53,933 nucleotides of DNA from an uncultured Bacteroidota bacterium (GTDB lineage Bacteria > Bacteroidota > Bacteroidia > Flavobacteriales > Flavobacteriaceae), in contig CABZJM010000009.1 of NCBI GenBank assembly GCA_902526075.1, positions 1 through 53,933 on the forward strand, in the 5' to 3' direction. The position numbers and the translations under genes are program-made. How positions within the stretch are numbered: position 1 is the stretch's first letter; the number at the start of each line of letters is the position of its first letter. Of this stretch, positions 18,981 through 27,922 are shown in pieces. Below the pieces are notes generated by a model, which worked only from the letters and a program-made list of their open reading frames with translations, made no database searches and was not told the origin of the DNA.

Positions 18981-20180
18981 TTATATTAGATTGAGTTCTT
19001 TTAGACATTCTTTGATTCCATTGTATGTTCTAGAAATGTCCTGATCTAATCCAACCGAAAATCTTATCAAACCTTCGCCTAGTCCCATTTTTTCTTGCTC
19101 TTCCTCTGAAATCTCAGATGAAGTAGATGACCCTGGTGTACAAAATAGTGTTTTGTAGAAACCTAAACTCACGGCAAGATATCCAAGGTTTTTATTTTGC
19201 ATTTTTTCCATCAACTTATTAGCAATTTCTAAGGTGCCTACATCAATTGTTACCATACCTCCATATCCATATTCTTGATTCATCATTTTTGAAAAAACTT
19301 TATGTGATAGATGAGATTCAAGGCCTGGGTATACAGCTTTGATTCCGTCTTTTTCAAAGGATTTTGCCAGAAACATTGCGTTTTCACTATGTTTTTTTAT
19401 TCTAATATGAAGTGTTCTCATATTTTTCAGTACTGAAGCAGCCCTTAAGCTGTCCATGGTTGCACCCATTAACATGAAAGCCCCATCATTTACATCCCTT
19501 AAAGAGTGTATAAAATCTTTATCACCACATACGACACCAGCAATTGTATCACTTGTTCCATTAATAAACTTTGTCAGGCTATGAATAACAATATCGGCTC
19601 CGTTTTTTGCTGGGGATACTGAAAGAGGAGTAAATGTGTTATCAACAACTAATTTTAAATTATTTTTTTTTGCGATTTTAGAAATTGATTCTATGTCGGC
19701 TATCTCTAACAGCGGATTGGAGGAAACTTCACAATAAATAATTTTTGTACTAGGCTTTATTCGTTTTTTAATATCATCTGATGAAGTTATGTCAACAAAA
19801 TCAGTTTCAATCCCAAGTTTTGGAGTGAAATTTTTTAGAAATGCATAAGTGCCACCATAAACTGTTCTACTAGAAATTATATGATCTCCAGACTTACACA
19901 ATTGTAAAATACATGATGTGATTGCACCCATCCCTGAGGAAAATACATTAGCCGCTTCGGTCCCCTCCATCGCTGCGCAAGCTTCCTCTAGATAGAGATT
20001 ACTCGGTGAGGAATTTCGAGAATATAAATAACAACCCTCCATATTTCCTTCAAATGTTTCACTCATGGAATTCGCTGATAGGAATGTATAAGTTGAAGAA
20101 TCAGAAATGGATGGATTTACACCTCCAAATTCTCCAAAAAATTGTAAGTCTTGTATTTTATTTGCTGGCTTTGATTTCAT
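18981..20180 (-). CDS. PLP-dependent trans-sulfuration enzyme (methionine gamma-lyase-like)
   Basis: The 399-residue enzyme belongs to the Cys/Met metabolism PLP family. The Schiff-base Lys is at about 204 in HSLTKFINGTSD. Other family blocks are YSRNSSPSN, SSGMGAI, VDNTFTPL and GLIRFSVGLD. In bacterial methionine gamma-lyases of the Pseudomonas type, a Cys follows the YG of the substrate loop; here the loop reads VYGGTYAF. The reaction could therefore be methionine gamma-lysis or a related cystathionine or O-acylhomoserine step. The gene is first in a two-gene unit with the NhaC-like transporter. No SAM riboswitch-like structure was recognised in the 119 bases upstream. Confidence 0.82.
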   Translation of the reverse strand: MKSKPANKIQDLQFFGEFGGVNPSISDSSTYTFLSANSMSETFEGNMEGCYLYSRNSSPSNLYLEEACAAMEGTEAANVFSSGMGAITSCILQLCKSGDHIISSRTVYGGTYAFLKNFTPKLGIETDFVDITSSDDIKKRIKPSTKIIYCEVSSNPLLEIADIESISKIAKKNNLKLVVDNTFTPLSVSPAKNGADIVIHSLTKFINGTSDTIAGVVCGDKDFIHSLRDVNDGAFMLMGATMDSLRAASVLKNMRTLHIRIKKHSENAMFLAKSFEKDGIKAVYPGLESHLSHKVFSKMMNQEYGYGGMVTIDVGTLEIANKLMEKMQNKNLGYLAVSLGFYKTLFCTPGSSTSSEISEEEQEKMGLGEGLIRFSVGLDQDISRTYNGIKECLKELNLI

Positions 20181-20272
20181 TAAAATATTTGGTGATTTGA
20201 GTTTGTATTTATCACTAATTTACCAAAATCAATTTTAATACTTTAAAAATTATTTTAACATTTAAATATTTG

Positions 20273-20280
20273 TATTTTTG
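20273..20280 (+). promoter_or_regulatory. Possible TAnnTTTG promoter box of lpdA
   Basis: TATTTTTG matches TAnnTTTG and lies 20 bases before the lpdA ATG. No clear TTTG element is seen 17-23 bases upstream, so support is weak. Confidence 0.3.
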
Positions 20281-20299
20281 AAAACTAAATTCGAGATGT

Positions 20300-21703
20300 A
20301 TGAGCACATATGATGTTATTGTAATTGGTTCCGGTCCTGGGGGTTATGTTTCAGCTATTCGTGCAGCACAGCTGGGAATGAAAACAGCACTTATTGAAAA
20401 ATATTCAACAATGGGTGGCACTTGTTTAAATGTTGGCTGTATTCCGAGTAAATCATTGCTAGACTCATCACATCATTATGAAAATGCCCTTCATAATTTT
20501 GAGGACCATGGAATTTCAGTTGAAGGTAAAATTAAGCTTGATTTAGATAAGATGATGTCAAGGAAATCATCTGTTGTTGAACAAACTACTAAGGGTTTGG
20601 AATATTTAATGAATAAAAATGATGTGACAGTATTTCACGGCTTAGGTTCATTTAAAGAGAAAAGTACAATCGAAATAAACTCTGACGGTAACACTCAAAC
20701 AATAAAAGGAAATAATATAATTATAGCTACAGGAAGTAAGCCAACGAAACTACCTTTTGCTGATTTTGATGGTGAAAGAATTATTTCATCAACAGAGGCT
20801 CTAAAACTTTCAGAGGTGCCTAAACACTTAATTGTTGTTGGTGGTGGAGTTATTGGTCTTGAATTAGGTCAAGTGTATAATAGGCTTGGCGCAAAGGTAA
20901 CCGTACTTGAATATCAGGATAGAATAATTCCTAATATGGATTCAAGTTTATCAAAAGAGTTGACTAAAGTGTTTAAGAAAAGTGGCGTTAAAGTTAACAC
21001 ATCTCACAAAGTTTCATCCATTGAACGAAAAGGAGATTCAGTTTTTATAGTTGCTGAAAATCAGAAGGGAGAAAGTGAAACCTTTGAAGGTGATTATTGT
21101 TTAATTTCCATAGGAAGAAGTGCATATACGAAAGGTCTTAATCTTAAGGCAATCGGAGTTTCAACAGATAAATATGGTAGGGTAGAAGTTGATAATAATT
21201 TAAAGACTAGTGTTGACAATATATTTGCTATAGGTGATGTAGTCAAAGGTGATATGCTTGCGCACAAAGCAGAGGAGGAAGGAGTTTATGTTGCAGAATA
21301 CATAAAGGGACAAAAACCTCACATAAATTATAATCTAATTCCTGGTGTAGTATATACTTGGCCAGAGGTTGCTTCTGTTGGTCAAACAGAAGATGAATTG
21401 AAAAATAGTAATAAAAACTATAAAGTTGGACAATTCCCAATGAGAGCTCTTGGAAGAAGTAGGGCTAGTTCTGATTTAGATGGGTTTGTTAAAATATTAG
21501 CTGATGCTGAATCAGATGAAATTTTAGGAATTCATATGATTGGAGCCAGATGTGCCGATTTAATTTCTGAGGCAGTCGTTGCTATGGAGTATAGAGCTTC
21601 AGCAGAGGATATAGCTAGAATATCCCATGCTCATCCAACTTTTTCTGAGGCAATAAAAGAAGCCGCTTTAGCCGCAACTGAAAATAGGGCAATTCACATA
21701 TAG
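20300..21703 (+). CDS. lpdA: Dihydrolipoyl dehydrogenase (E3)
   Basis: The 467-residue flavoprotein reoxidises lipoyl groups of 2-oxoacid dehydrogenase complexes and the glycine cleavage system using NAD+. It shows the FAD dinucleotide fold GSGPGGYVSA at the N terminus, the redox disulfide GGTCLNVGCIPS (Cys 42 and 47), the NAD fold VVGGGVIGLELG (about 180), FAIGDV (about 310), and the C-terminal catalytic HAHPTFSEA. The length is typical. It stands alone here, with no E1 or E2 genes adjacent, so it may serve several complexes. Confidence 0.95.
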   Translation: MSTYDVIVIGSGPGGYVSAIRAAQLGMKTALIEKYSTMGGTCLNVGCIPSKSLLDSSHHYENALHNFEDHGISVEGKIKLDLDKMMSRKSSVVEQTTKGLEYLMNKNDVTVFHGLGSFKEKSTIEINSDGNTQTIKGNNIIIATGSKPTKLPFADFDGERIISSTEALKLSEVPKHLIVVGGGVIGLELGQVYNRLGAKVTVLEYQDRIIPNMDSSLSKELTKVFKKSGVKVNTSHKVSSIERKGDSVFIVAENQKGESETFEGDYCLISIGRSAYTKGLNLKAIGVSTDKYGRVEVDNNLKTSVDNIFAIGDVVKGDMLAHKAEEEGVYVAEYIKGQKPHINYNLIPGVVYTWPEVASVGQTEDELKNSNKNYKVGQFPMRALGRSRASSDLDGFVKILADAESDEILGIHMIGARCADLISEAVVAMEYRASAEDIARISHAHPTFSEAIKEAALAATENRAIHI

Positions 21704-21726
21704 CCATTATAATACATACATTTCTA

Positions 21727-21747
21727 TATATTTGTTTTAAACAAATA
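21727..21747. promoter_or_regulatory. Palindrome overlapping a promoter box just before tilS
   Basis: TATATTTG (21727-21734) matches the TAnnTTTG promoter box. It overlaps a perfect palindrome with nine-base arms, TATTTGTTT and AAACAAATA, around a single T (21729-21747). The palindrome ends two bases before the tilS ATG at 21750. It could be an operator or a start-site hairpin. No good -33 element was found. Confidence 0.4.
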
Positions 21748-21749
21748 AA

Positions 21750-23066
21750 ATGCAATCAAAGTTTGAATCTTACCTAAAAGATAACTTTCCTTATTTATTA
21801 AAGGAAAGATGTATTATTTGTTGCTCAGCAGGGGTTGATAGTGTTGTTTTGTTTCATTTGATGCTATCGATGAACAAAAATATTATTGTTGTCCATTGTA
21901 ATTTTAAATTAAGAGGAGTTGAAAGTGACAAAGATGAAGAATTTGTAATGAAGCTTTGTAAAGAAAATTCTGTAAAATTTTATTCAAAATCATTCGACAC
22001 AAAAAAAATTAAAGAAAATTCGAATAATTCAATCCAAATGATTGCCAGAGATCTTAGGTATGAATTTTTCGATAAAATCTCAAATGAACTTAAAATTAAT
22101 CACATATTAACAGCTCACCACTTAAATGATTCTTTAGAGAGTTTTATAATTAATATAAGCCGTGGCTCTGGTTTGGATGGTTTGATAGGGGTTCCGATGC
22201 TAAATGGTAAAATTAAAAGACCATTAATTGATTTTGAAAAGAAAGAAATTATTGATTATGCCAAGAATAAATATTTAAGATGGAGGGAAGATTCTTCAAA
22301 TAAATTAAATTCTTATTTAAGAAATAGGGTAAGAAATAATATAATCAGTGAGCTCGAAGATTTAGATGGTAATTTTTTAAAAAATTTTAAGAAAACTATC
22401 AAATATTTAAAGATATCAAATTCTTTAATTTATGAAAGAATTAACAAGATTAAGGCTGATTTATTAAAAAGTGAGGCAGATGAAATTAGTTTAAACATAA
22501 AAAGTTTAGATGAGGTCAACAAGGAGGCTTTCTTATATTATTTTTTAAGGGATTATGGATTTGTTGATTGGAGTAAAATTATGGATTTACTGGACGGAGA
22601 ATCTGGAAAAAAAATATATAGTAAATCCCACGTCTTATTCAAAGAGAAGTCAAAATTGATTCTTAGAGAAATTAAAGTAATCAAGAACTTTTCTTTAACG
22701 ATCAATAGTTTAGACAAGATCAAGCTACCTTTAGAAAATGGTGCTTCTTTGTCATTTAAGGAGGTAAAGGAAATTGAGAAAGATGATTTTGATATTATAA
22801 CTGTTGACAAGGGAAGCCTAATACTACCATTAAAATTAAGATATTTCAATCATGGGGATACTTTTTGTCCATTTGGAATGAACGGAACAAAAAAAGTAGG
22901 TAAATTTTTAAAAGATAATGGTGTAAATGAATTTGATAGGTCATCCAAACTAATTCTCATCAACGGAGATAATAAAATAATTTGGATTGTAGGTATGAGA
23001 CTTGATAAAAGATTTAGTGTCAAAGAAGATTCTGTTAAATTATTGAATATTGAATATCTTAAGTAA
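21750..23066 (+). CDS. tilS: tRNA(Ile)-lysidine synthase
   Basis: This enzyme attaches lysine to C34 of the CAU-anticodon tRNA-Ile so that it reads AUA. The N-type ATP-pyrophosphatase loop appears as CSAGVDSVV (about residues 25-33), a slight variant of SGGxDS. HHLNDSLES and ISRGSGLDG follow. The C-terminal TilS substrate-binding domain includes KKVGKFLKDNGV. The 438-residue length is normal. The next gene (Nramp-like) begins inside its last codons, so tilS appears to be the first gene of a translationally tight run into the 5-oxoprolinase genes. Confidence 0.93.
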   Translation: MQSKFESYLKDNFPYLLKERCIICCSAGVDSVVLFHLMLSMNKNIIVVHCNFKLRGVESDKDEEFVMKLCKENSVKFYSKSFDTKKIKENSNNSIQMIARDLRYEFFDKISNELKINHILTAHHLNDSLESFIINISRGSGLDGLIGVPMLNGKIKRPLIDFEKKEIIDYAKNKYLRWREDSSNKLNSYLRNRVRNNIISELEDLDGNFLKNFKKTIKYLKISNSLIYERINKIKADLLKSEADEISLNIKSLDEVNKEAFLYYFLRDYGFVDWSKIMDLLDGESGKKIYSKSHVLFKEKSKLILREIKVIKNFSLTINSLDKIKLPLENGASLSFKEVKEIEKDDFDIITVDKGSLILPLKLRYFNHGDTFCPFGMNGTKKVGKFLKDNGVNEFDRSSKLILINGDNKIIWIVGMRLDKRFSVKEDSVKLLNIEYLK

Positions 23067-24279
23067 TATTAGTTATCGATTAAAACATATAGGTCCCGGG
23101 TCTGTAGTGGCAGCAGCATTTATCGGACCTGGTACAATTACTATGTGTTCAATAGCTGGCGCCCAGTTCAAATACGCGCTTATCTGGGCATTGTTAGTGT
23201 CAATACTTCTCACTATGTTTATTCAATTGACAGCTATTAGAATTGGTTTAATAACTAAAAACACTCTATCCAATTTAATTAAAGATCAGTTTCAGAATGG
23301 TTTATTAAAATACACATCTATTTTACTAATTATTTCGGCAATCTTTATAGGAAACAGTGCATATGAGGCAGGTAATATTAGTGGTGCTGTTATGGGTTTT
23401 GAACTTTTTTTTGGAAAAGGTTTTGAATTTAATCATATTAATTTATTTAGTATCCTTTCAGGAGTTTTGGCCCTTCCTTTAATTGTTTTTGGCAATAATA
23501 AAGTTTTAGAAAAAATACTTGTAATTCTTGTTTTAATTATGAGTTTTTCTTTTGTATTTACCGTATTTATTGTTGGTGTTGATTTTGACTCATTAATCTC
23601 ATCTTCAAACCTTTTTAGTTTTCCACCTGAGAGTGTCTTAACCATTGTGGGTTTAATCGGAACAACGGTTGTACCATATAATATTTTTTTGCACGTCGCA
23701 TTAGTAAACAAGAGATGGGAAAGCAGCAAGGATTTAAGATTTGCAAACTTTGATACAATTGTATCAATTTCTATTGGGGGATTAATTTCGGTTTGTATTC
23801 TGCTTACAGCTGCAGGTTTAAATAACACAGATATTTTGAATGCTGTAGATTTAGCCAACAACCTTCAACCTCTTTACGGAGATTTTTCAAAATATGTCAT
23901 TGCAATAGGATTGCTCTCAGCTGGTTTGACAAGTTCTATTACTGCCCCTATTGCGGCTGCATATGTAGTCTGTGGTTGTTTTGGTTTTTCGACAAATCGT
24001 AAATCTAATTTATTTAAGATAATTGCGGTTATCGTTCTTTTAATTGGAGTAATTTTTTCATCAATTGGAATCAGTCCAATTGAAATCATCAAGTTTGCAC
24101 AGGTTACCAATGGAATACTACTTCCATTAATTGTTGTCTTTTTATTGTTTTTAACCAATAATACAAGATTACTTAAAAACAAAACGAATAATCTTTTTCA
24201 AAACATATTAGGATTAATTGTGATCGGATTTTGTCTTTTGCTTTGTTACAGAAGTATTGCTAAAGTTTTTCTACAATGA
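23050..24279 (+). CDS. Nramp-family-like transporter lacking metal-ligand motifs
   Basis: The 409-residue membrane protein has about 11 helices in Nramp order. The start is taken as TTG at 23050, because the conserved first helix (KHIGPGSVVAAAFIGPG) lies well before the first ATG; it overlaps tilS by 17 bases. Metal-transporting Nramps carry DPGN in helix 1 and MPHN in helix 6. Here these read GPGT (in FIGPGTI) and VPYN (in TTVVPYN), so the side-chain ligands Asp, Asn and Met are gone. A divalent metal is therefore unlikely to be the substrate. A related gene (ycsG) sits in the Bacillus kip/ycs cluster. Its overlap with pxpA points to 5-oxoproline or another product-linked solute. Confidence 0.83.
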   Translation: MNILSNISYRLKHIGPGSVVAAAFIGPGTITMCSIAGAQFKYALIWALLVSILLTMFIQLTAIRIGLITKNTLSNLIKDQFQNGLLKYTSILLIISAIFIGNSAYEAGNISGAVMGFELFFGKGFEFNHINLFSILSGVLALPLIVFGNNKVLEKILVILVLIMSFSFVFTVFIVGVDFDSLISSSNLFSFPPESVLTIVGLIGTTVVPYNIFLHVALVNKRWESSKDLRFANFDTIVSISIGGLISVCILLTAAGLNNTDILNAVDLANNLQPLYGDFSKYVIAIGLLSAGLTSSITAPIAAAYVVCGCFGFSTNRKSNLFKIIAVIVLLIGVIFSSIGISPIEIIKFAQVTNGILLPLIVVFLLFLTNNTRLLKNKTNNLFQNILGLIVIGFCLLLCYRSIAKVFLQ

Positions 24280-24998
24280 TTAATGTCAACTTAAATGCCG
24301 ATTTAGGTGAAGGAACAAATATTGAAAAGGTAATAATGCCATTTTTATCATCTTGCAGTATTGCTTGTGGTGGGCACACTGGTAATACTAATACAATGAG
24401 TGAAGCTATTCAAATTGCCGTTGAAAGTAATGTAAAAATTGGAGCTCACCCATCTTACCCAGATAAAGATGGATTTGGAAGAATTCCAATTAATATTTCA
24501 AATAAGGATTTAACAAAATCTTTAATCTCACAAATCAATTCCTTGAAGCAAATTTTAAATGATTTTCAAATAAATTTAGATCATATCAAACCACATGGCG
24601 CACTTTATAATTTAAGCGCAAAAAATTATGATTTAGCAATGCTTTTGATAGAAGTTATAATCCAAAATTATGACGATGTCTTTCTGTATGTTCCCTCTGG
24701 AAGTTTGATTGAGAAACTAGCTTTAGAAAACAGTGTAAAAATAAAAAAAGAGGTTTTTTTGGACAGAAACTATAACAGTGATAATTCTTTGGTTTCTAGA
24801 AATAATGATAATGCTATAATTAAATCATCTAAGCCCATGTTTGACAGAATTGAAAATATAACAAAAAATGGTTTTTTACTTTCTCATGATGGAAAAAAAA
24901 TTCATCTGAAAGCCGATACTTTCTGTATACACGGAGATAGTCCAAATATTGTTGATTATCTTAATGAATTAAATGATACATATGATGGGAAAATATAA
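24276..24998 (+). CDS. pxpA: 5-oxoprolinase subunit A (LamB/YcsF family)
   Basis: PxpA works with PxpB and PxpC to open 5-oxo-L-proline, a spontaneous damage product of glutamine and glutamate, to glutamate at the cost of ATP. The 240-residue protein shows the family signatures NLNADLGEG, SIACGGHTG, GAHPSYPDKDGFGR and HIKPHGALYN, all near the N-terminal half, and FCIHGDSPN near the end. The ATG overlaps the stop of the Nramp-like gene (ATGA), and its own end overlaps pxpB, so the subunits are likely made in step. Confidence 0.95.
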   Translation: MINVNLNADLGEGTNIEKVIMPFLSSCSIACGGHTGNTNTMSEAIQIAVESNVKIGAHPSYPDKDGFGRIPINISNKDLTKSLISQINSLKQILNDFQINLDHIKPHGALYNLSAKNYDLAMLLIEVIIQNYDDVFLYVPSGSLIEKLALENSVKIKKEVFLDRNYNSDNSLVSRNNDNAIIKSSKPMFDRIENITKNGFLLSHDGKKIHLKADTFCIHGDSPNIVDYLNELNDTYDGKI

Positions 24999-25716
24999 AA
25001 TTAACTTTTTTCATTACAGTCAAAATACAATCCTTGTAAATTGGCCACAGTCTATTTCTATTGAAATTTCCACTGATATTAATACATTTTGTAAAGCTCT
25101 TTACAATGAAGAAAATATAATTGAATATAGAAAAGGATATTGTTCATTGTTAATTCAATTTAATTCGGAAAACATAAGCTATAATCATTTTCATGTTTAT
25201 CTAATCAATATTTATAAAAATCTTAAAAAAATTAATATTGTAAAACCTTTAGTGTGGGAGGTTCCAGTGTGTTATGATAATAGCTTTTCATTTGACATGA
25301 AAGAGTACTCAAAAAAAATTTCCTTAACCAAGAATGAAATAATCCAATTACACAGTTCAAAAACTTACTACTTACATATGTATGGCTTTCTGCCTGGTTT
25401 TATGTATTTAGGGGGGTTGGATAATAAATTGCAAATTTCTAGAAAAACTATCCCTAGTAGAAGGGTTCTTAAAGGTTCTGTTGCAATTGGGGGAAGTCAA
25501 ACAGGAATTTACCCATCTGATTCACCGGGTGGCTGGTATGTGATTGGAAATACACCTATTAATTTGTTTGACGCATCAAATTTAAACCAACCAGTGGCTA
25601 TCCCTGATTCAAATTATGTGAAATTTATACCTGTTTCAATTGAAGAATATAAATTGATAAAGGATGAGGTGGAAAAATCTGAATATAAGTTTATTAAAAG
25701 GGAATTCTATGATTGA
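24985..25716 (+). CDS. pxpB: 5-oxoprolinase subunit B (KipI-like)
   Basis: The KipI/allophanate-hydrolase-subunit-1 family protein has the blocks WEVPVCYD, YGFLPGFMYLGGL, SRRVLKGSVAIGG and IYPSDSPGGWYVIG. Three in-frame ATG codons (24973, 24982, 24985) are possible. The last is preferred because it opens onto the conserved KYKINFF strand; all of them overlap the end of pxpA. In Bacillus the homologue was first known as an inhibitor of the sporulation kinase KinA. In most bacteria, including here by context, the role is 5-oxoprolinase. Confidence 0.92.
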   Translation: MGKYKINFFHYSQNTILVNWPQSISIEISTDINTFCKALYNEENIIEYRKGYCSLLIQFNSENISYNHFHVYLINIYKNLKKINIVKPLVWEVPVCYDNSFSFDMKEYSKKISLTKNEIIQLHSSKTYYLHMYGFLPGFMYLGGLDNKLQISRKTIPSRRVLKGSVAIGGSQTGIYPSDSPGGWYVIGNTPINLFDASNLNQPVAIPDSNYVKFIPVSIEEYKLIKDEVEKSEYKFIKREFYD

Positions 25717-26548
25717 GATTTTAGATTCAGGGTATCACATAACAATACAGGACAGAGGAAGATCTGGTTTCTCCAAGTATGGTGTGCCATTATCCGGAAG
25801 TATGGATTATATCTCTTCGAATAATGCTAACTCCATTATCGGTAATTCAATTGATGAGCCGGTATTTGAAATAGCGATGATGGGTGGAAAGTTTCTTTTT
25901 ACAGAAGAAGTAGATATTTGCATCTCTGGTGCAGTTTTCGAAGTAAAATTAAATAATAATTCAATCGATAATAATACCATAATTCAGGCGCAAAGAGGGG
26001 ATATTTTAAATTTTGGAAAAGCATTGAAAGGATTTAGAATTTATTTAGCAATTTCAGGCGGTTTTGATTCAGAATTAATTTTGAAAAGTCGTAGTTATTT
26101 TGAAAATATTACGTCTTCATCAGTTGTGAAAAAAGGGGATACATTTGATTTATTGAGAAATAAAACAAAACCTAGTAATTATATTAATTATCCTGAGCTA
26201 ATTTTTGAAAATATTATCGAGGTTTCAAGGGGGCCAGAGTTCAATCTAATCAGCGGAAATGATTCAAGGTTATTGCAAGAGCAGTTTTTTACAGTTTCAA
26301 GTAATAATAGAATGGGATATTTTTTTGAAAACGGACTAAGTTCAAATAATTTTTCAATTATTACTACAGCGGTAATCCCAGGAACCATACAATTGACCCC
26401 GTCAGGAAAAATGATAGCCTTAATGAAGGATGGGCAAGTAACCGGGGGTTATCCTAGAATATTACAGATGAACTACAATTCAATAAGTATTCTGTCTCAA
26501 AAAAAACAAGGCGATAATATCAGATTCAAACTTGTAAATCTATCATAA
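25709..26548 (+). CDS. pxpC: 5-oxoprolinase subunit C (KipA-like)
   Basis: The 279-residue protein belongs to the KipA/allophanate-hydrolase-subunit-2 family, with DRGRSGFSKYGVP and SGSMDYISSNNAN near the N terminus and LTPSGKMIALMKDGQVTGGYP near the C terminus. The start is set at the ATG at 25709, because the ~15 extra codons from 25664 read through the pxpB tail and are not family-like. It overlaps pxpB by eight bases. Its last six bases overlap the convergent aldehyde dehydrogenase gene. It completes the pxpABC set. Confidence 0.93.
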   Translation: MIEILDSGYHITIQDRGRSGFSKYGVPLSGSMDYISSNNANSIIGNSIDEPVFEIAMMGGKFLFTEEVDICISGAVFEVKLNNNSIDNNTIIQAQRGDILNFGKALKGFRIYLAISGGFDSELILKSRSYFENITSSSVVKKGDTFDLLRNKTKPSNYINYPELIFENIIEVSRGPEFNLISGNDSRLLQEQFFTVSSNNRMGYFFENGLSSNNFSIITTAVIPGTIQLTPSGKMIALMKDGQVTGGYPRILQMNYNSISILSQKKQGDNIRFKLVNLS

Positions 26549-27916
26549 ATATTTCATTATTTTTCTGAACAAACTTAATTTGTTCTTGTAAGGTGCATAT
26601 CTAAGATTGTTATCAAACAAAGTAGATCTCTTAACTACAGATTTTTTATGAGAAAATAATTCAAAACTAGCTTTTCCATGATAGGAACCAATTCCGCTAC
26701 TCCCAATACCACCAAAAGGCAATCTATGATTAGCTAAATGTACAATAGTGTCATTTATAGCTCCACCACCAAAAGGATATCTGTTAATTATTATTTCATT
26801 AAACTTTTTATTGTTAGAAAAAACATATAGGGCAAGTGGATTAGGATTTTTATTTATTATATTATCTATGTCTTCAATTTTTTCAAAGCTTAAAACAGGT
26901 AGTATTGGCCCAAAAATTTCTTCTTTCATTATCTCTTCATCCATTTTTGGACTGTCAATTATAGTTGGCGATATATATCTTTTATCTTTATCATATTTGC
27001 CTCCGTAGATTAACTTATTTTTATTAATTAAGCCAATGAGTCTATTAAAGTTTTTTTCATTTACAATTGCAGTGAAATCGTCAGTTTTTTCAAGTTGTTT
27101 CCCAAGTGTTTTTTCTATTCTATTTATTAATTCTTTTATCAAAGTCCCTTTAATTGATTTATGGGCAACTAGATAGTCTGGTGCAACACAGGTTTGACCA
27201 GAGTTTAAAAATTTACCCCAAACAATCCTCTTACTTGCTAATTTAAGATCTGAATCACCATTGATAATCGCTGGGCTTTTACCTCCTAGTTCTAGTGTGT
27301 AGGGTGTGAGTTTCTTTGCGGCTGCCATTGCAACAATTCCACCTATTTTTACATTACCAGTGAAAAATATATAATCCCATTTTTTTTCTAACAATTTTGA
27401 TGCTGTTTTCGAGTCACCTTCGACAACACTCATAATTTCTGTAGGAAAAACTTTTTCTACTATTTTTTTAACTAATCTAGAGGTGTTTGGGGTGTGTTCG
27501 CTAGGTTTTAACACAACACTATTTCCAGCTGCGAATGCAGACATTGCTGGAAGTAGGGCAAGTTGAAATGGATAATTCCAAGGAGAAATAACTAAAACTT
27601 TTCCATAAGGCTCAAAAATTATGTAATCTTTTGATGGGAAGTTAATTAGCGCAGGCCTTATTCTTTGTGGTTTTGACCATATTTTTAACTTCTTTATAAA
27701 TAGTTCAATTTCATTTAATAAAAAACCTATTTCAGTGGCATAGGTTTCAAATCTGGGTTTTTTTAAATCTAGATCTAAAGCTTCATAAATATATTCTTCA
27801 TTTAGCTTAATTTCATTTTTCAGGCTTTTCAAGAGGCGAACTCTTTCATCAGGGCTTATCCTAGAGTGAGAATTTAAAGGAATCGATATTTTTTCATTTA
27901 TTATTTCTGATTTCAT
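26543..27916 (-). CDS. Aldehyde dehydrogenase (class 3-like, NAD(P)-dependent)
   Basis: The 457-residue protein oxidises aldehydes to carboxylates. Visible family features are SPWNYPFQLALLP (about 111-123), LKPSEHTPNTS, the general-base Glu in LELGGKSP (about 209), the catalytic Cys in SGQTCVAP (about 243), EEIFGPILPV, and the C-terminal LPFGGIGSSGIGSYHG. The short length and the C-terminal region with basic and hydrophobic residues fit class 3/fatty-aldehyde types such as CoxB- or YwdH-like enzymes. The substrate is unknown. It leads a minus-strand group after the RluA-type and panB genes, with a six-base gap from the former. Confidence 0.9.
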   Translation of the reverse strand: MKSEIINEKISIPLNSHSRISPDERVRLLKSLKNEIKLNEEYIYEALDLDLKKPRFETYATEIGFLLNEIELFIKKLKIWSKPQRIRPALINFPSKDYIIFEPYGKVLVISPWNYPFQLALLPAMSAFAAGNSVVLKPSEHTPNTSRLVKKIVEKVFPTEIMSVVEGDSKTASKLLEKKWDYIFFTGNVKIGGIVAMAAAKKLTPYTLELGGKSPAIINGDSDLKLASKRIVWGKFLNSGQTCVAPDYLVAHKSIKGTLIKELINRIEKTLGKQLEKTDDFTAIVNEKNFNRLIGLINKNKLIYGGKYDKDKRYISPTIIDSPKMDEEIMKEEIFGPILPVLSFEKIEDIDNIINKNPNPLALYVFSNNKKFNEIIINRYPFGGGAINDTIVHLANHRLPFGGIGSSGIGSYHGKASFELFSHKKSVVKRSTLFDNNLRYAPYKNKLSLFRKIMKYL

Positions 27917-27922
27917 AATTTC

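Noticed and set aside
20181-20299. A SAM-type riboswitch before the methionine gamma-lyase-like gene
   Set aside because: The 119-base gap is AT-rich with no conserved stem set or terminator-like helix that would support a riboswitch.
23433-23861. A 142-codon minus-strand frame within the Nramp-like gene
   Set aside because: It lies opposite well-conserved membrane helices and shows no protein-like features; a shadow frame.
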